The notes below the pieces were generated by a model, which was not told where the DNA came from, did no database searches, and saw only the letters and a list, made by a program, of their open reading frames with translations. The translations under genes and the position numbers were made by a program. Positions 42,997 through 52,400 of a stretch of DNA of 64,000 nucleotides are shown in pieces (position 1 is the first letter of the stretch; every line of letters begins with the position of its first letter). Origin of the DNA: a virus; IMG/VR virus record IMGVR_UViG_3300044712_000786, positions 1 through 64,000 of that record; one strand, given 5' to 3'.

Positions 42997-44121
42997 ATGG
43001 CAAGAAATCGTGTTATTTACCAGTCTGAAGGCGTGTTCGTTGGTCAAAAGACCCCTTGCACTGGCGACCACTACCCCGCAGATATCAAAGAAATTTATCG
43101 TGTACAAAGCGCGAACTACTCTTTCAACCTTAATAAGCGTGACGTTAACCAGTTTGGTGAACTAGCCGCTATTGATAGAGTCGTTCTCGACCCTCCCACT
43201 GTTTCCCTTGACGCTACTTATTTGCTCGCAAACGCTTATAATGAGAACGCTTTGGGAATGAACGTTGCCGTTGCTGGAACTGCTACTTGGAGCAATGCTC
43301 TAACTGGTATTCTTGGCGGCACCACTGACCAAAAATGTATTTGGGTGAAGACAGTTGCTTATGGCTCCGACCTTCATAACCTTAATACTACTGGCGCTTC
43401 AGTAACTCCTTTCGGCGTTATTGGCTTTGGTAATGGTTATTTAAGCTCATATTCTGTTGATGCTTCGGTTGGTGATTTTCCTCGCGCTAGCGTTCGTTTC
43501 GACGCATCAAACGTTAAGTTCGATAACTTTACTGGCGGTGGATTTACTAACTATGCAACCCAAGCTTTAGTAAGCCCCGCTATTTCGATTACGGACGGCA
43601 CGCTTATTAACTCTAAGTATTGGTTGCCTTCTGGTGTTTCGACTACCGACGCTACGGATAAGACTACTGTGTTACGTCCCGGTGACCTTGTGTTTGATTG
43701 GGCTAGCGCAACTGGCTTCATGGGAGCTAACCTTGCTGACGCTAAAATTCAGAGCTTCTCGATGTCTGCTGACGTTGCTAGAACCCCGCTGAATCGTCTT
43801 GGCACTAAGTTCCCATTCTCATACGAAATTAATTTCCCTATTAATGCTACGTTGAGAGTGTCGGCTAACGTTGGTGATATGAATACTGGCTCGCTTACTG
43901 CCCTAGTTAGCGATACTGGTAGCTTCGACCTGACCGTTAAGATTAATAAGCCGGGTACTACTACCGTTGCTTATGCTGCCGCTCTTAAGGGCGCTCAGCT
44001 TGACTCTCAGGAATATAGCTCGTCCATCGGTGATAACAAATCCGTTAACTGGAGCTTCTCGGTTCCTATCGGTGGCGTTAACGATGTTACTAAGGGCTTG
44101 TTCATCAGTGGTTTGCTGTAA
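42997..44121 (+). CDS. Major tail tube protein
   Basis: The 374-residue protein begins MARNRVIYQSEGVFVGQK and includes LDPPTVSLDATYLLAN, FGNGYLSSYSVDASVGDFPR near residues 144-163, LNRLGTKFPFSYEINFPINA and a C-terminal KGLFISGLL. It lies before possible chaperones and the tape measure gene, the tube's usual place. Like the capsid gene it uses many C/G-ending codons, as expected of an abundant virion protein, and a strong terminator follows. It is the most conserved-looking of five paralogues in the window, so it is the likely tube; the others may form cap or tip rings. Confidence 0.78.
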   Translation: MARNRVIYQSEGVFVGQKTPCTGDHYPADIKEIYRVQSANYSFNLNKRDVNQFGELAAIDRVVLDPPTVSLDATYLLANAYNENALGMNVAVAGTATWSNALTGILGGTTDQKCIWVKTVAYGSDLHNLNTTGASVTPFGVIGFGNGYLSSYSVDASVGDFPRASVRFDASNVKFDNFTGGGFTNYATQALVSPAISITDGTLINSKYWLPSGVSTTDATDKTTVLRPGDLVFDWASATGFMGANLADAKIQSFSMSADVARTPLNRLGTKFPFSYEINFPINATLRVSANVGDMNTGSLTALVSDTGSFDLTVKINKPGTTTVAYAAALKGAQLDSQEYSSSIGDNKSVNWSFSVPIGGVNDVTKGLFISGLL

Positions 44122-44143
44122 TTAATCTAAGTTAATCAAAAGT

Positions 44144-44177
44144 AAGCTCGATTTTCCAAAATCGGGCTTATTTTTTT
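44144..44177 (+). terminator. Rho-independent terminator after tail tube gene
   Basis: Stem AAGCTCGATT / AATCGGGCTT (one T-G pair), loop TTCCAA, then ATTTTTTT. It begins 23 bases after the tube stop and separates the tube transcript from the assembly genes. Confidence 0.88.
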
Positions 44178-44194
44178 CCCCTTTATCTAAAACA

Positions 44195-44200
44195 GTGTAA
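44195..44200 (+). promoter_or_regulatory. GTGTAA motif upstream of 44225
   Basis: ACAGTGTAAATCTGA, 24 bases before the ATG at 44225, directly after the tube terminator. Confidence 0.4.
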
Positions 44201-44224
44201 ATCTGATTGGTAAAAGGTCTATCT

Positions 44225-44527
44225 ATGGATACGGATGAAACTCGTTTAAAGGAATACGCATTATTCCATATAAATCGAAAAGTTGTTAATCTCTACAAAC
44301 AATTACTATTTGTTTTAGAGGACGTTCGAGACGAAAAGTATAACATACAAGATGATAGAATCTATCAAATTACCAGAAAGCGAATATTAGATTTGGGGAA
44401 TGACACTATTAGAGAAATAGAAGAGCACTTTAAATTTTTAGAGCTAAATGTCAAAAATGAATATAGAGAATGTCATCAGACAAAGATTAAACCTTCAGAG
44501 CACGCAAAGGGCGCTGGAGGAATTTAA
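44225..44527 (+). CDS. Possible tail assembly chaperone (first of pair)
   Basis: Starting at ATG 44225 (MDTDETRLKEYALFHINRKV) this gives 100 residues; an in-frame TTG at 44207 is less likely because it overlaps the AAAGG ribosome-binding stretch. The product is helical and charged (YKQLLFVLEDVRDEKYNIQD). It lies between the tail tube and tape measure genes, where siphophages keep chaperones that escort the tape measure. It overlaps the next gene by 80 bases in another frame, and AAAGGGC near its end is a canonical -1 slippery heptamer, but a -1 shift would add only about ten residues. Confidence 0.5.
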   Translation: MDTDETRLKEYALFHINRKVVNLYKQLLFVLEDVRDEKYNIQDDRIYQITRKRILDLGNDTIREIEEHFKFLELNVKNEYRECHQTKIKPSEHAKGAGGI

Positions 44528-44672
44528 CGTTTCCCCTAAAATAGACTTTATAAAGTCGAGCACTTTCGCTATAATTTATAGAACATGGACCGTAGAAAAA
44601 CAGAAAAAGTTTTTAATCAAATTGGGCGGTCATGTTAATTTAAAAGAAACGGAATCATTTATAAACAGGTAA
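44448..44672 (+). CDS. Small protein overlapping the first chaperone candidate
   Basis: This 74-residue basic protein (MSKMNIENVIRQRLNLQSTQ, FIKSSTFAIIYRTWTVEKQ, LIKLGGHVNLKETESFINR) begins inside the previous gene in the +1 frame. The overlap of 80 bases is the longest same-strand one in the window. An alternative start is the ATG at 44457. The text beyond 44527 is fully open to 44672 and ends five bases before the next start, so it is probably real. It may be the second half of a chaperone pair made by coupling or recoding. Confidence 0.55.
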   Translation: MSKMNIENVIRQRLNLQSTQRALEEFNVSPKIDFIKSSTFAIIYRTWTVEKQKKFLIKLGGHVNLKETESFINR

Positions 44673-44677
44673 AAGGC

Positions 44678-45424
44678 ATGAAAAAACTACATGAATTCAC
44701 AGTAAACAAAGAACAAGAAGTTGACGAAGCTATTGTTAGCAAAGACGAAAAGGGTCAGGAAATTACCACTATTACTAAGGTAAAGAAGCCCGTTCCCCAA
44801 AAGTTTTTCCTAGCTAAGCCAACTCGTTCCTTATATGACGAAGCGGACCTATTCTACGCCGTAAAGCTATCTGAAGGCATTAAGGCGGGGCTGCTAACTA
44901 AACCCCTGCTGGCTAAGCGTTATGCTAACGATGGCGGCTCCATGAGCGAACCAGAAAAGCAAACCTACGCTAACTTATATGTTAATCTGTTTGAAAAGCA
45001 GAGCGAATATCAGAAATTTATTTCCGAGAAGCCTGAGACAGAGCGCACGGCAGAAGATAAAGCTAAGATTAGCGAGATTCTTAAGGATTTAACTAATCTT
45101 CGTCAGCAAATTCAAGAATTTGAGCTATCTCAATCTAGTTTGTTCGACCAAACCGCCGAAAGCAGAGCTAGGAATAAGACTATCCTTTGGTGGGTTCTTT
45201 TCCTTTGTCACAAGGTAGAAGGGGATAAAGAGCTTCCCTATTTCGGTGAAGGGGACTATGACTCTAGGCTAGCTAAATATGACGAGATAGAAGAAATAGA
45301 AGACCAGTTCGTTACTGATACTGTGTCCAAGTTCCTTTACTACGTAAGTTTCTGGTATATGGGTAAAGCGTCCAATCCCGAAGATTTTGCCATGTTAGAT
45401 AAGCTCCAAGAAGAAAATAAATAG
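44678..45424 (+). CDS. Possible tail assembly chaperone or accessory protein
   Basis: This 248-residue, highly charged helical protein includes FFLAKPTRSLYDEADLFYAV, KAGLLTKPLLAKRYANDGGS and RARNKTILWWVLFLC. It lies in the tube-to-tape-measure interval, where chaperones and tape-measure-binding proteins are found. No motif gives a precise function. Its end is six bases before the next start, with no obvious frameshift site at the junction. It is probably cytoplasmic, as it lacks a signal or membrane segment. Confidence 0.5.
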   Translation: MKKLHEFTVNKEQEVDEAIVSKDEKGQEITTITKVKKPVPQKFFLAKPTRSLYDEADLFYAVKLSEGIKAGLLTKPLLAKRYANDGGSMSEPEKQTYANLYVNLFEKQSEYQKFISEKPETERTAEDKAKISEILKDLTNLRQQIQEFELSQSSLFDQTAESRARNKTILWWVLFLCHKVEGDKELPYFGEGDYDSRLAKYDEIEEIEDQFVTDTVSKFLYYVSFWYMGKASNPEDFAMLDKLQEENK

Positions 45425-45429
45425 TCCTA

Positions 45430-46434
45430 ATGTTCGATAAGTTTCAAGAAGTTAAATTAAAAATAGCTCTCTTTGAAATTATTCGGGGGTTTACAGTAAT
45501 TGACGTAGGTAGGCATAAGTCTATCTACGTCAAACACTTTACATTCATCGATACTGCCAGTATTGATTTAAAATATGCCGAAGCTTACAAATTCGCTATA
45601 GGTAAAGGCTTGCCCCTTATAGACGAACAGATAAAAACCGCTATTGGCAATAATACATGGACGGAAAAACAGGAAAAAAGATATTCGGAAATTCCCGCCG
45701 AAATCAATACTCTTAAACTAACTAAATCTAAGCTATTTTTAAAAAGGGAACTAGACTCTATTAACTCCGAAATAGAGACGCTGGAAAAAGAGCTTCTTCG
45801 CTTGGAGTATGAGCGTTCTGAGGTAGTAGGTTATACAGCGGAAATATTTGCTACTAAAAAAGCAAATGAACATGCTATTTATTACTCATTCAGGGGTAAG
45901 AACTTAGATACATTTTACTTCTCGGAAGAAGAATACGAAACCTTCTCCAACGAAGAAATTAGCAATCTTATCGTGGGACACGCAGGTTATGTAGCCAAAT
46001 TTACTCCGAAAGAAATGAAGCGTATAGCTATTTCTACGGCTTTCATGAATATGATATATCTAGCTGGAGAAGATATCATGTCATTCTTCGGGAAACCCGT
46101 CTTAGAGCTAACTAATAGACAGATGGAAGTCTATAATTTAGGGCGTTATTTCAAAAATCTAATGGCTGAATATAAGGGAACTATTACGGATGATTTACTA
46201 GCGGACCCAGATAAGTTTATCGAAGCGGCAGAAAATACCAAAACAGCCCAAAATTTCGCAGATAAATTAGATAATAAAGAATCTTCTGGAACAGCTATTG
46301 TAGGCGCTACTAAAGAAGATATCGAAAAACTAGGACTTACTAAAGAAGCTGGAACCATCAGTTTGGCAGACGAAGCCTCTAAAAAGGGCGGCAGCTTGAG
46401 TATGGAAGAGTTAATGAAACTCCACGGATATTAA
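45430..46434 (+). CDS. Hypothetical protein before tape measure gene
   Basis: A 334-residue protein with a beta N-terminus (FDKFQEVKLKIALFEIIRGF, SIYVKHFTFIDTASIDL), a coiled-coil middle (LKRELDSINSEIETLEKELL, then RLEYERSEVVGYTAEIFATK) and a disordered, charged C-terminal third ending SLSMEELMKLHGY. It is just upstream of the tape measure gene, so a tape-measure chaperone or tail-assembly factor is plausible. The short C-terminal helix after a flexible tail would suit a docking peptide. I do not recognise the family. Confidence 0.5.
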   Translation: MFDKFQEVKLKIALFEIIRGFTVIDVGRHKSIYVKHFTFIDTASIDLKYAEAYKFAIGKGLPLIDEQIKTAIGNNTWTEKQEKRYSEIPAEINTLKLTKSKLFLKRELDSINSEIETLEKELLRLEYERSEVVGYTAEIFATKKANEHAIYYSFRGKNLDTFYFSEEEYETFSNEEISNLIVGHAGYVAKFTPKEMKRIAISTAFMNMIYLAGEDIMSFFGKPVLELTNRQMEVYNLGRYFKNLMAEYKGTITDDLLADPDKFIEAAENTKTAQNFADKLDNKESSGTAIVGATKEDIEKLGLTKEAGTISLADEASKKGGSLSMEELMKLHGY

Positions 46435-46452
46435 TCATTTGCCTTATCCTAA

Positions 46453-46458
46453 GTGTAA
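46453..46458 (+). promoter_or_regulatory. GTGTAA motif upstream of tape measure gene
   Basis: TAAGTGTAATATTAAAAGGA, 20 bases before the ATG at 46479, with the AAAAGGA ribosome-binding stretch just downstream. Confidence 0.42.
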
Positions 46459-46478
46459 TATTAAAAGGATAAAGGCAT

Positions 46479-49400
46479 ATGAACTTAGACGGAAAATTAG
46501 TAATTGGTGCGGACGTAACCCCAGCCCTTAATGAGATAGTAAGGATGGCGGGTAAGCTGCCCCCCTTCAAAATTAGAGTAGACACCCGAAATTTCCCATT
46601 AGGCTCAATGGCGAAATCGGCTGACCAGTTTGCTCAATCCATTCAGGCCGCTAATCAACGTGTGTTAGCTTTCGGAGCTTCGGCGGGAACCATTTACGCA
46701 ATAGAAAAAGCTTTTAGATTCCTAGTATCTTCTACTATCGAAGTAGAAAAGAGACTTACTGAAATCAATGTAATTTTGGGGGCTTCTAGCTCGAACTTAA
46801 AACAATTCAGTAATGAATTATTTAACATTGCCAAAACGACTGGTCAAAGCTTTGATGAAGTATCTAAAGCAGCCCTAGAATTCAGCCGTCAAGGTTTGGG
46901 AGTAACTGAAACTTTAAAAAGAACTCGTGACGCCCTTATCCTGACCCGTCAAACTGGTATTGATGTTGGCGAGGCGGTTAGCGCCATCACCGCTACTTTA
47001 AACAGTTTTACTAAAGCTGCTTATGATTCTACTACGGTAATTAATAAGTTAGCTAAAGTTGACCAAAACTTTGCTGTTAGTGCAGGCGACTTAGTCGAAG
47101 CTATTAAGCGCGTAGGTAGCTCCGCTGAAGACGCGGGAGTTTCCTTGGATGAACTTATCGCTATGGTAACCTCTGCTCAACAGATTACCGCTCGTGGAGG
47201 TTCTGTTATTGGTAACGCCTATAAGACTATCTTTACTAGGTTACAACGTCCTGAAGTATTGAACCAGTTAGAGGAAATTGGTGTAGCCGTTAGAGATAAC
47301 AGTAACGCTATTCTTCCCGCTATTAAAATACTGGAGAACTTCTCTAAGTCCTATGATAACCTTAATCAGTCTCAGAAATCCGCCGCTACTGAATTAGTCG
47401 GTAGCGTTTATCAGATTAACGTTTTAAAAGCTGGATTGAAAGACTTGGGGAGTAGCTATTCTTTCTACGAAAGAGCTTTAAATGACTCCGCTTCCGCTAC
47501 TGATGAAGCTATCCTTCGTAACGAGAAGATGAATAAGTCTATCGCTGCAATGGTGAACTCTACTAAGGAAAGTTGGAAACAACTTTCTGCTGATATTGGC
47601 GAGCAAGCTATTGGCCCAGCTATTAAAAGGGCTTTGGGGGCTTTTGATTTTGCTGCTGGTGGATTAAGCGAACTCTTTTCCAAAAACAAGGGCTCTGGAG
47701 AACAATCAGTTAATATTGGTAAAGACATCGGTCAAGGAATTCTAAAGGGACTTTCTCAATTTATAGAAGGACCGGGATTAGCTTTGGTTGGCTTAGTAAT
47801 GTTTCGCTTCGCTAAAACATTTACTAAATTTGCGATTGATTCTGCTAAAGTAGTTGGCGAACTTAATAAAAATATAGAAAATCGGGCTATCTTGGAAAGC
47901 GAAATTGCGACTGTTTTAGCTCAACAACCTAAAATCTACGAAAGACTTCTAAGCGGAGAGATTACCCGAGAACAAGCGGAAAGGGAAGTTCTTACTATTA
48001 TTAGAAATCAAAATGCCGCCTTAGATATCCAAAAGGGTATTATTACTAGCATGGGAACTTCTATTTCTACTCGTGGAGCAGCGGCAGTTACAAGAGATAA
48101 AAAGGTTGTTGTGGCTGCTTCTAGAGGATACATCCCAAACTTCGCAAACCCCGTTCTTACTGAAAGGGCGGGGGCTTACAAAGCTGGTTACGTGCCGGGA
48201 AAAGTTAAACTTTTCGAAAATAAAGTCATTAATGATGCGGAAAGAGTTATTCCTCCTTCTAATCTAAAAAATCTGGGCTCGACAGCTAATACTTCTGCCA
48301 TCGTCCCTCCTTTAGCTAGCCCCGCTGGACAGGTTTATAAAGCTGCTTTTAAGACTATGTCGGGAGTAGATTTAGCTACTGGACAAAAGGGTTTCATGTA
48401 TGGAAGAAATTACTTTCAACGCGAATGGATTAAAAGCACGGCTAAAAATAGAAAGCTGAGCGTTAATGACCCCGATGTTATTATGACTTTGGGGAAGGAA
48501 TTCGCGAATAAATATGGAACTAAACAGGGGTTCCTTGCTGTAAATAAAGGTTTTGTACCTAATTTCGCGCAGTACCAGTATCCTACCATTGCTGCTATAA
48601 GGAAGCAGCGTCCTCAATTAGGGGATATCTTGAAAAATGCTCCTACAGTTTGGGGGCAGGCTACTGGACAGAGATTCCTTAATCATGATTTGACAGGCGA
48701 TAAAATCCCCATCAGCTATAGAGATAATATTAACTTAGGGGATATGATGAATAACATCCTAGCGAAAGGTAAATTCAGGGCTAGTGAGGGATTCGTTCCT
48801 AGTTTCGCTTCCTTTAAAGAATATAAGGGTATCGGTCTAACCGCCAGAGTCCCCGATAGCGAAATCCTTGACCCCGAAGCTGCTTCAAAATTTGCTCAAA
48901 AACTTTCCTTAGATGGAAACGTATCTACTTTGCTGAAAGTTATTCGTAAAGTTGCACCTAAAAGCCCCGCGCTCGAAGATAATTCTTTGAAATTTGAAGT
49001 AAACTCGGGACTTAGATTTGGTAACGATTTTAAAGCTAGTGGCTTATATCAGTCTGATAATGATACAATATCTATATCCTCTTCTGCTAGAAGCCAGACC
49101 CTAGCTCATGAAATGGGGCATATGGTAGATATATCTTCATTCAGTGATTTTTATAAACAGTCGGGTTTTTCAAGAAAAAAACTTATCAACGCATTAAGAA
49201 GGGACCAAATAAAGTTTAAATCTCGACCTTATTTAATGACTGGAGCTTTTGACGGAGACATGGTTAGAGACATGCTAATGATGTATAGAAGCCCAGATAA
49301 AAGAAATAAGGAAGCTATTGCTGATATTTTTGCGGATTCTGGAAGGATATTCAATCCCAAAATGGAGGATTATAGTCATAAAAAGTATCTAACTACTGGT

Positions 49401-52400
49401 GAAGCGCCGAAAATGATTCGCAAAGGGATTAAGAAAATATTAGGATTAAAATCTAGCGGATTTATTCCTAACTTTGGACCCATCAAAGACCCCTATAAGG
49501 TAAATCCTATTTATCATGTACTAGAGACGATTAGAAAATCAAGTGGCAGCGATTATCAAAATAATTGGGGTGAGCCCATAAACTACGATGAGAGACAAGA
49601 AGAGAATAAAAGACTAATAGCTTCTGTAAAATCTATCGGTTTTGCAGGCTACGGAATCAAAAGTGATAATAAAGATTACCAAATTGGTTCTATGTTTGCC
49701 CCTTATGCTATAACTACTGGATATGAAGAAAAGGAGGTGGCTAAATACATCCCCATGGATAAACTGAAGGCGGCTGGGCTATCCGAAAGACGTATTTATA
49801 AAATGCTCTTTAAAGGAGATAGACTGAGTTCTCGTTTCCAGCAGTATAACGACCCCTTTTCTATCGAATCCTCTCAGGCAAAAATACGCAGAGCCAAAGA
49901 GGGTATCGCCGTTAAAAAAGCCTCTGGAAATACTATAAACCTAAATGCTGCAACATATCTAGCTAGCCGAATGAAGGAAAATAGTCAAGATAAGTGGGCT
50001 CAGCAAAACGCTATTAGCGAAGCTCTTAACACTATAGTTCCTTATCCAGAGCTACAATCTGAGAAACAGGAAGGAAAGGTAGTTAAACAATATCTTAGTT
50101 CAGGCGACAATAAATATAAGCGCGGTTCCCTTAAGGAAACCAAAGAAAAGCTTATGCAATATTTTGGAATCAAAGTAAACAAAACAGACGCCGCAGGAAT
50201 GTTATCTGAGAAACGTCTACTAAGAAGTTTAGGTTTGGCTTCTCGTGGAAGCCCAACTTTAGCAGAGGACAGGGGGCTAGAGCTTAATGACTATAAAAAT
50301 AATCAACAAAGACGTATAACGGTCTCTTCTAAAATAGGTCAATATAGAAAAGAGTTAGAAATAGCTTCTTTAGTTGATAATCCTATATCTCCCGCGATGT
50401 CTTTAGATGACTATAGGCGTTATATTTTAACGCACGGCGCTACTCCAACTACCCCATTTTCGAGGGTAATTACTCAGTTACAAAGGGCGTCTGCTAAGGA
50501 GGACAAGGGGGATAGAAAAACTAATCTAGAATATGCATTACGAAGTATAGCGGGGGGAAGTGTATCATCCACTGCCACAATTAGAAATTTGCCGCGCCTA
50601 AATAAAATATTTCCAGAATTGAAATTGACAAATAAAGAAATTATTAGAGCTTTCAAAAATTCCACTTATGGAAAAATATTCCGACCCGCAGAACAAAAAC
50701 CGTCTATTTTAGGTCAAACGATGGAGTCCCTTAAGGCATTTAAAGGCTTTAGGTCAACTCAAGCAAAGGCTAGATTAGGTAGAGGGGAAGTAAAAGGCGT
50801 TACTCAAGATATGTTCAATTCGGATATAACCCCTTATGCATCATTCTCTATTATTCAAAGGGAAACCCCTAAAAATATACAAGATATCTTATTTAATCTA
50901 GAAAAATCATTTGCCGACAGAGTCAGTCAATCCAAGCTGCTATTTAGAGGCTCTAGTATAATTGAGCCAATGCTAGTTAATCTATTAGGTTCATTTACTT
51001 CTCTAGGAGGTAGGACAGACGAAAAAAGAATAAGGTCTTATCTTACTTCTTCTATTGTAAAATCCGCTAGTTACGGACTTAGCTCTCCGATAGGGGATAA
51101 AAAAGGCGTAGTAAGCATTTATTCTCGACCAATATTGGAAAATTTAGGACTGCTTCAATCTGGTTTAGTTCCTAGTAATGAACAAGCTAATTCTGTTGTT
51201 GCAGAAAGGCTACATAGAAAAGCTTTAATGGGGGTATTAAATCTAGAGAATGGCAGACTGCTTAAGCCAAAAGACTTCATGTCTTCAGTAAGAGATATAG
51301 AAATACCAGAAGAACTGATTCAATTTAATAGGGGACTAAACGAGTTAGCTTCTGGCTCTATTATAAATCGAGCAAGTCCTAAAATAACCTCCACTCCGAT
51401 GGGCGGGGTTATGAACCTATATCGAAAAGTAGAAACAAGTGGAATGACGCCAAGACAAAAAGATTTTAGAGGGCCTAAAACACCGCTGCCTTTCGAAGAT
51501 ATAAAGGGCTGGGATAGCGAGCGAATGGTTAAATACCTACGAAGTTCTCTAGGTGATACTGAAAGGGGAGTAGCTCCATTTGGTTCAGAACATTCTTCTT
51601 ATTTCGATTTAAGATACATGTCTTTTACTGATAGGAAGATGAGAAAAGATATTGCAGAAGGTAGAGTTAGTCTTCAAGATTACTCTTCTATTATTTTCCA
51701 AAGAAAAGTTCCCGTTCAGGAACTTGTAACCCCAGAAAACTTGGGCGATATAATGACTTCTGGGGAAGCTACTAAAAAGAAAATATTTGATAGGGGCGTG
51801 TTTTTTGACCTTCCTCGGTTTAGAGATAAGTTCGGAATTAGTGAACATACTTCAGAACGCGAATATCCATTTTTAACAACTGCTCCCGCTGGAAAAGTAT
51901 CTAACTTCGGTAAAATTTTCGGGCTTTCGAGAAGTAAGGGATATGTTCCTAATTTTGCCTATATTCCCGGCATAAGTCAATTAGCTGGAAGACTACTTAC
52001 TAATATAACTCATACCGAAAGCTATGGGTTAAAAGAAAGAATGGATTCCATCAAACAATTAAAACTTAAAGACTATATTGGGGCTCTGGTAAAAGATATA
52101 CCTACCCCCGCTGCATCCCCTAAAGGAGAGGTATGGAATACTTACGATAGGGATATCCTATTCCGTTCGGTCTTTAAATTGCCACATAGAGTTCTAATGC
52201 CCGAAAATCAAGACTTTCTTAAGTCTAGAAAATTAGTTAAAACTTCTGATAGTACATATAGGTTGACTAACAAAGGACGCATACTAAGTAATGCTTTACA
52301 AAGTCTATCTCAAGGCAAGTATGCTCCACAACCTAATAACCCCAACGAGCTTTATATTCTAGGCCAAAATAAAACTATGGGGGGTTTTGACTTTACGATT

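Noticed and set aside
45400-45435. Programmed frameshift joining 44678-45424 and 45430-46434
   Set aside because: No X-XXY-YYZ heptamer in the correct frame near the junction, and the second gene has its own ATG.
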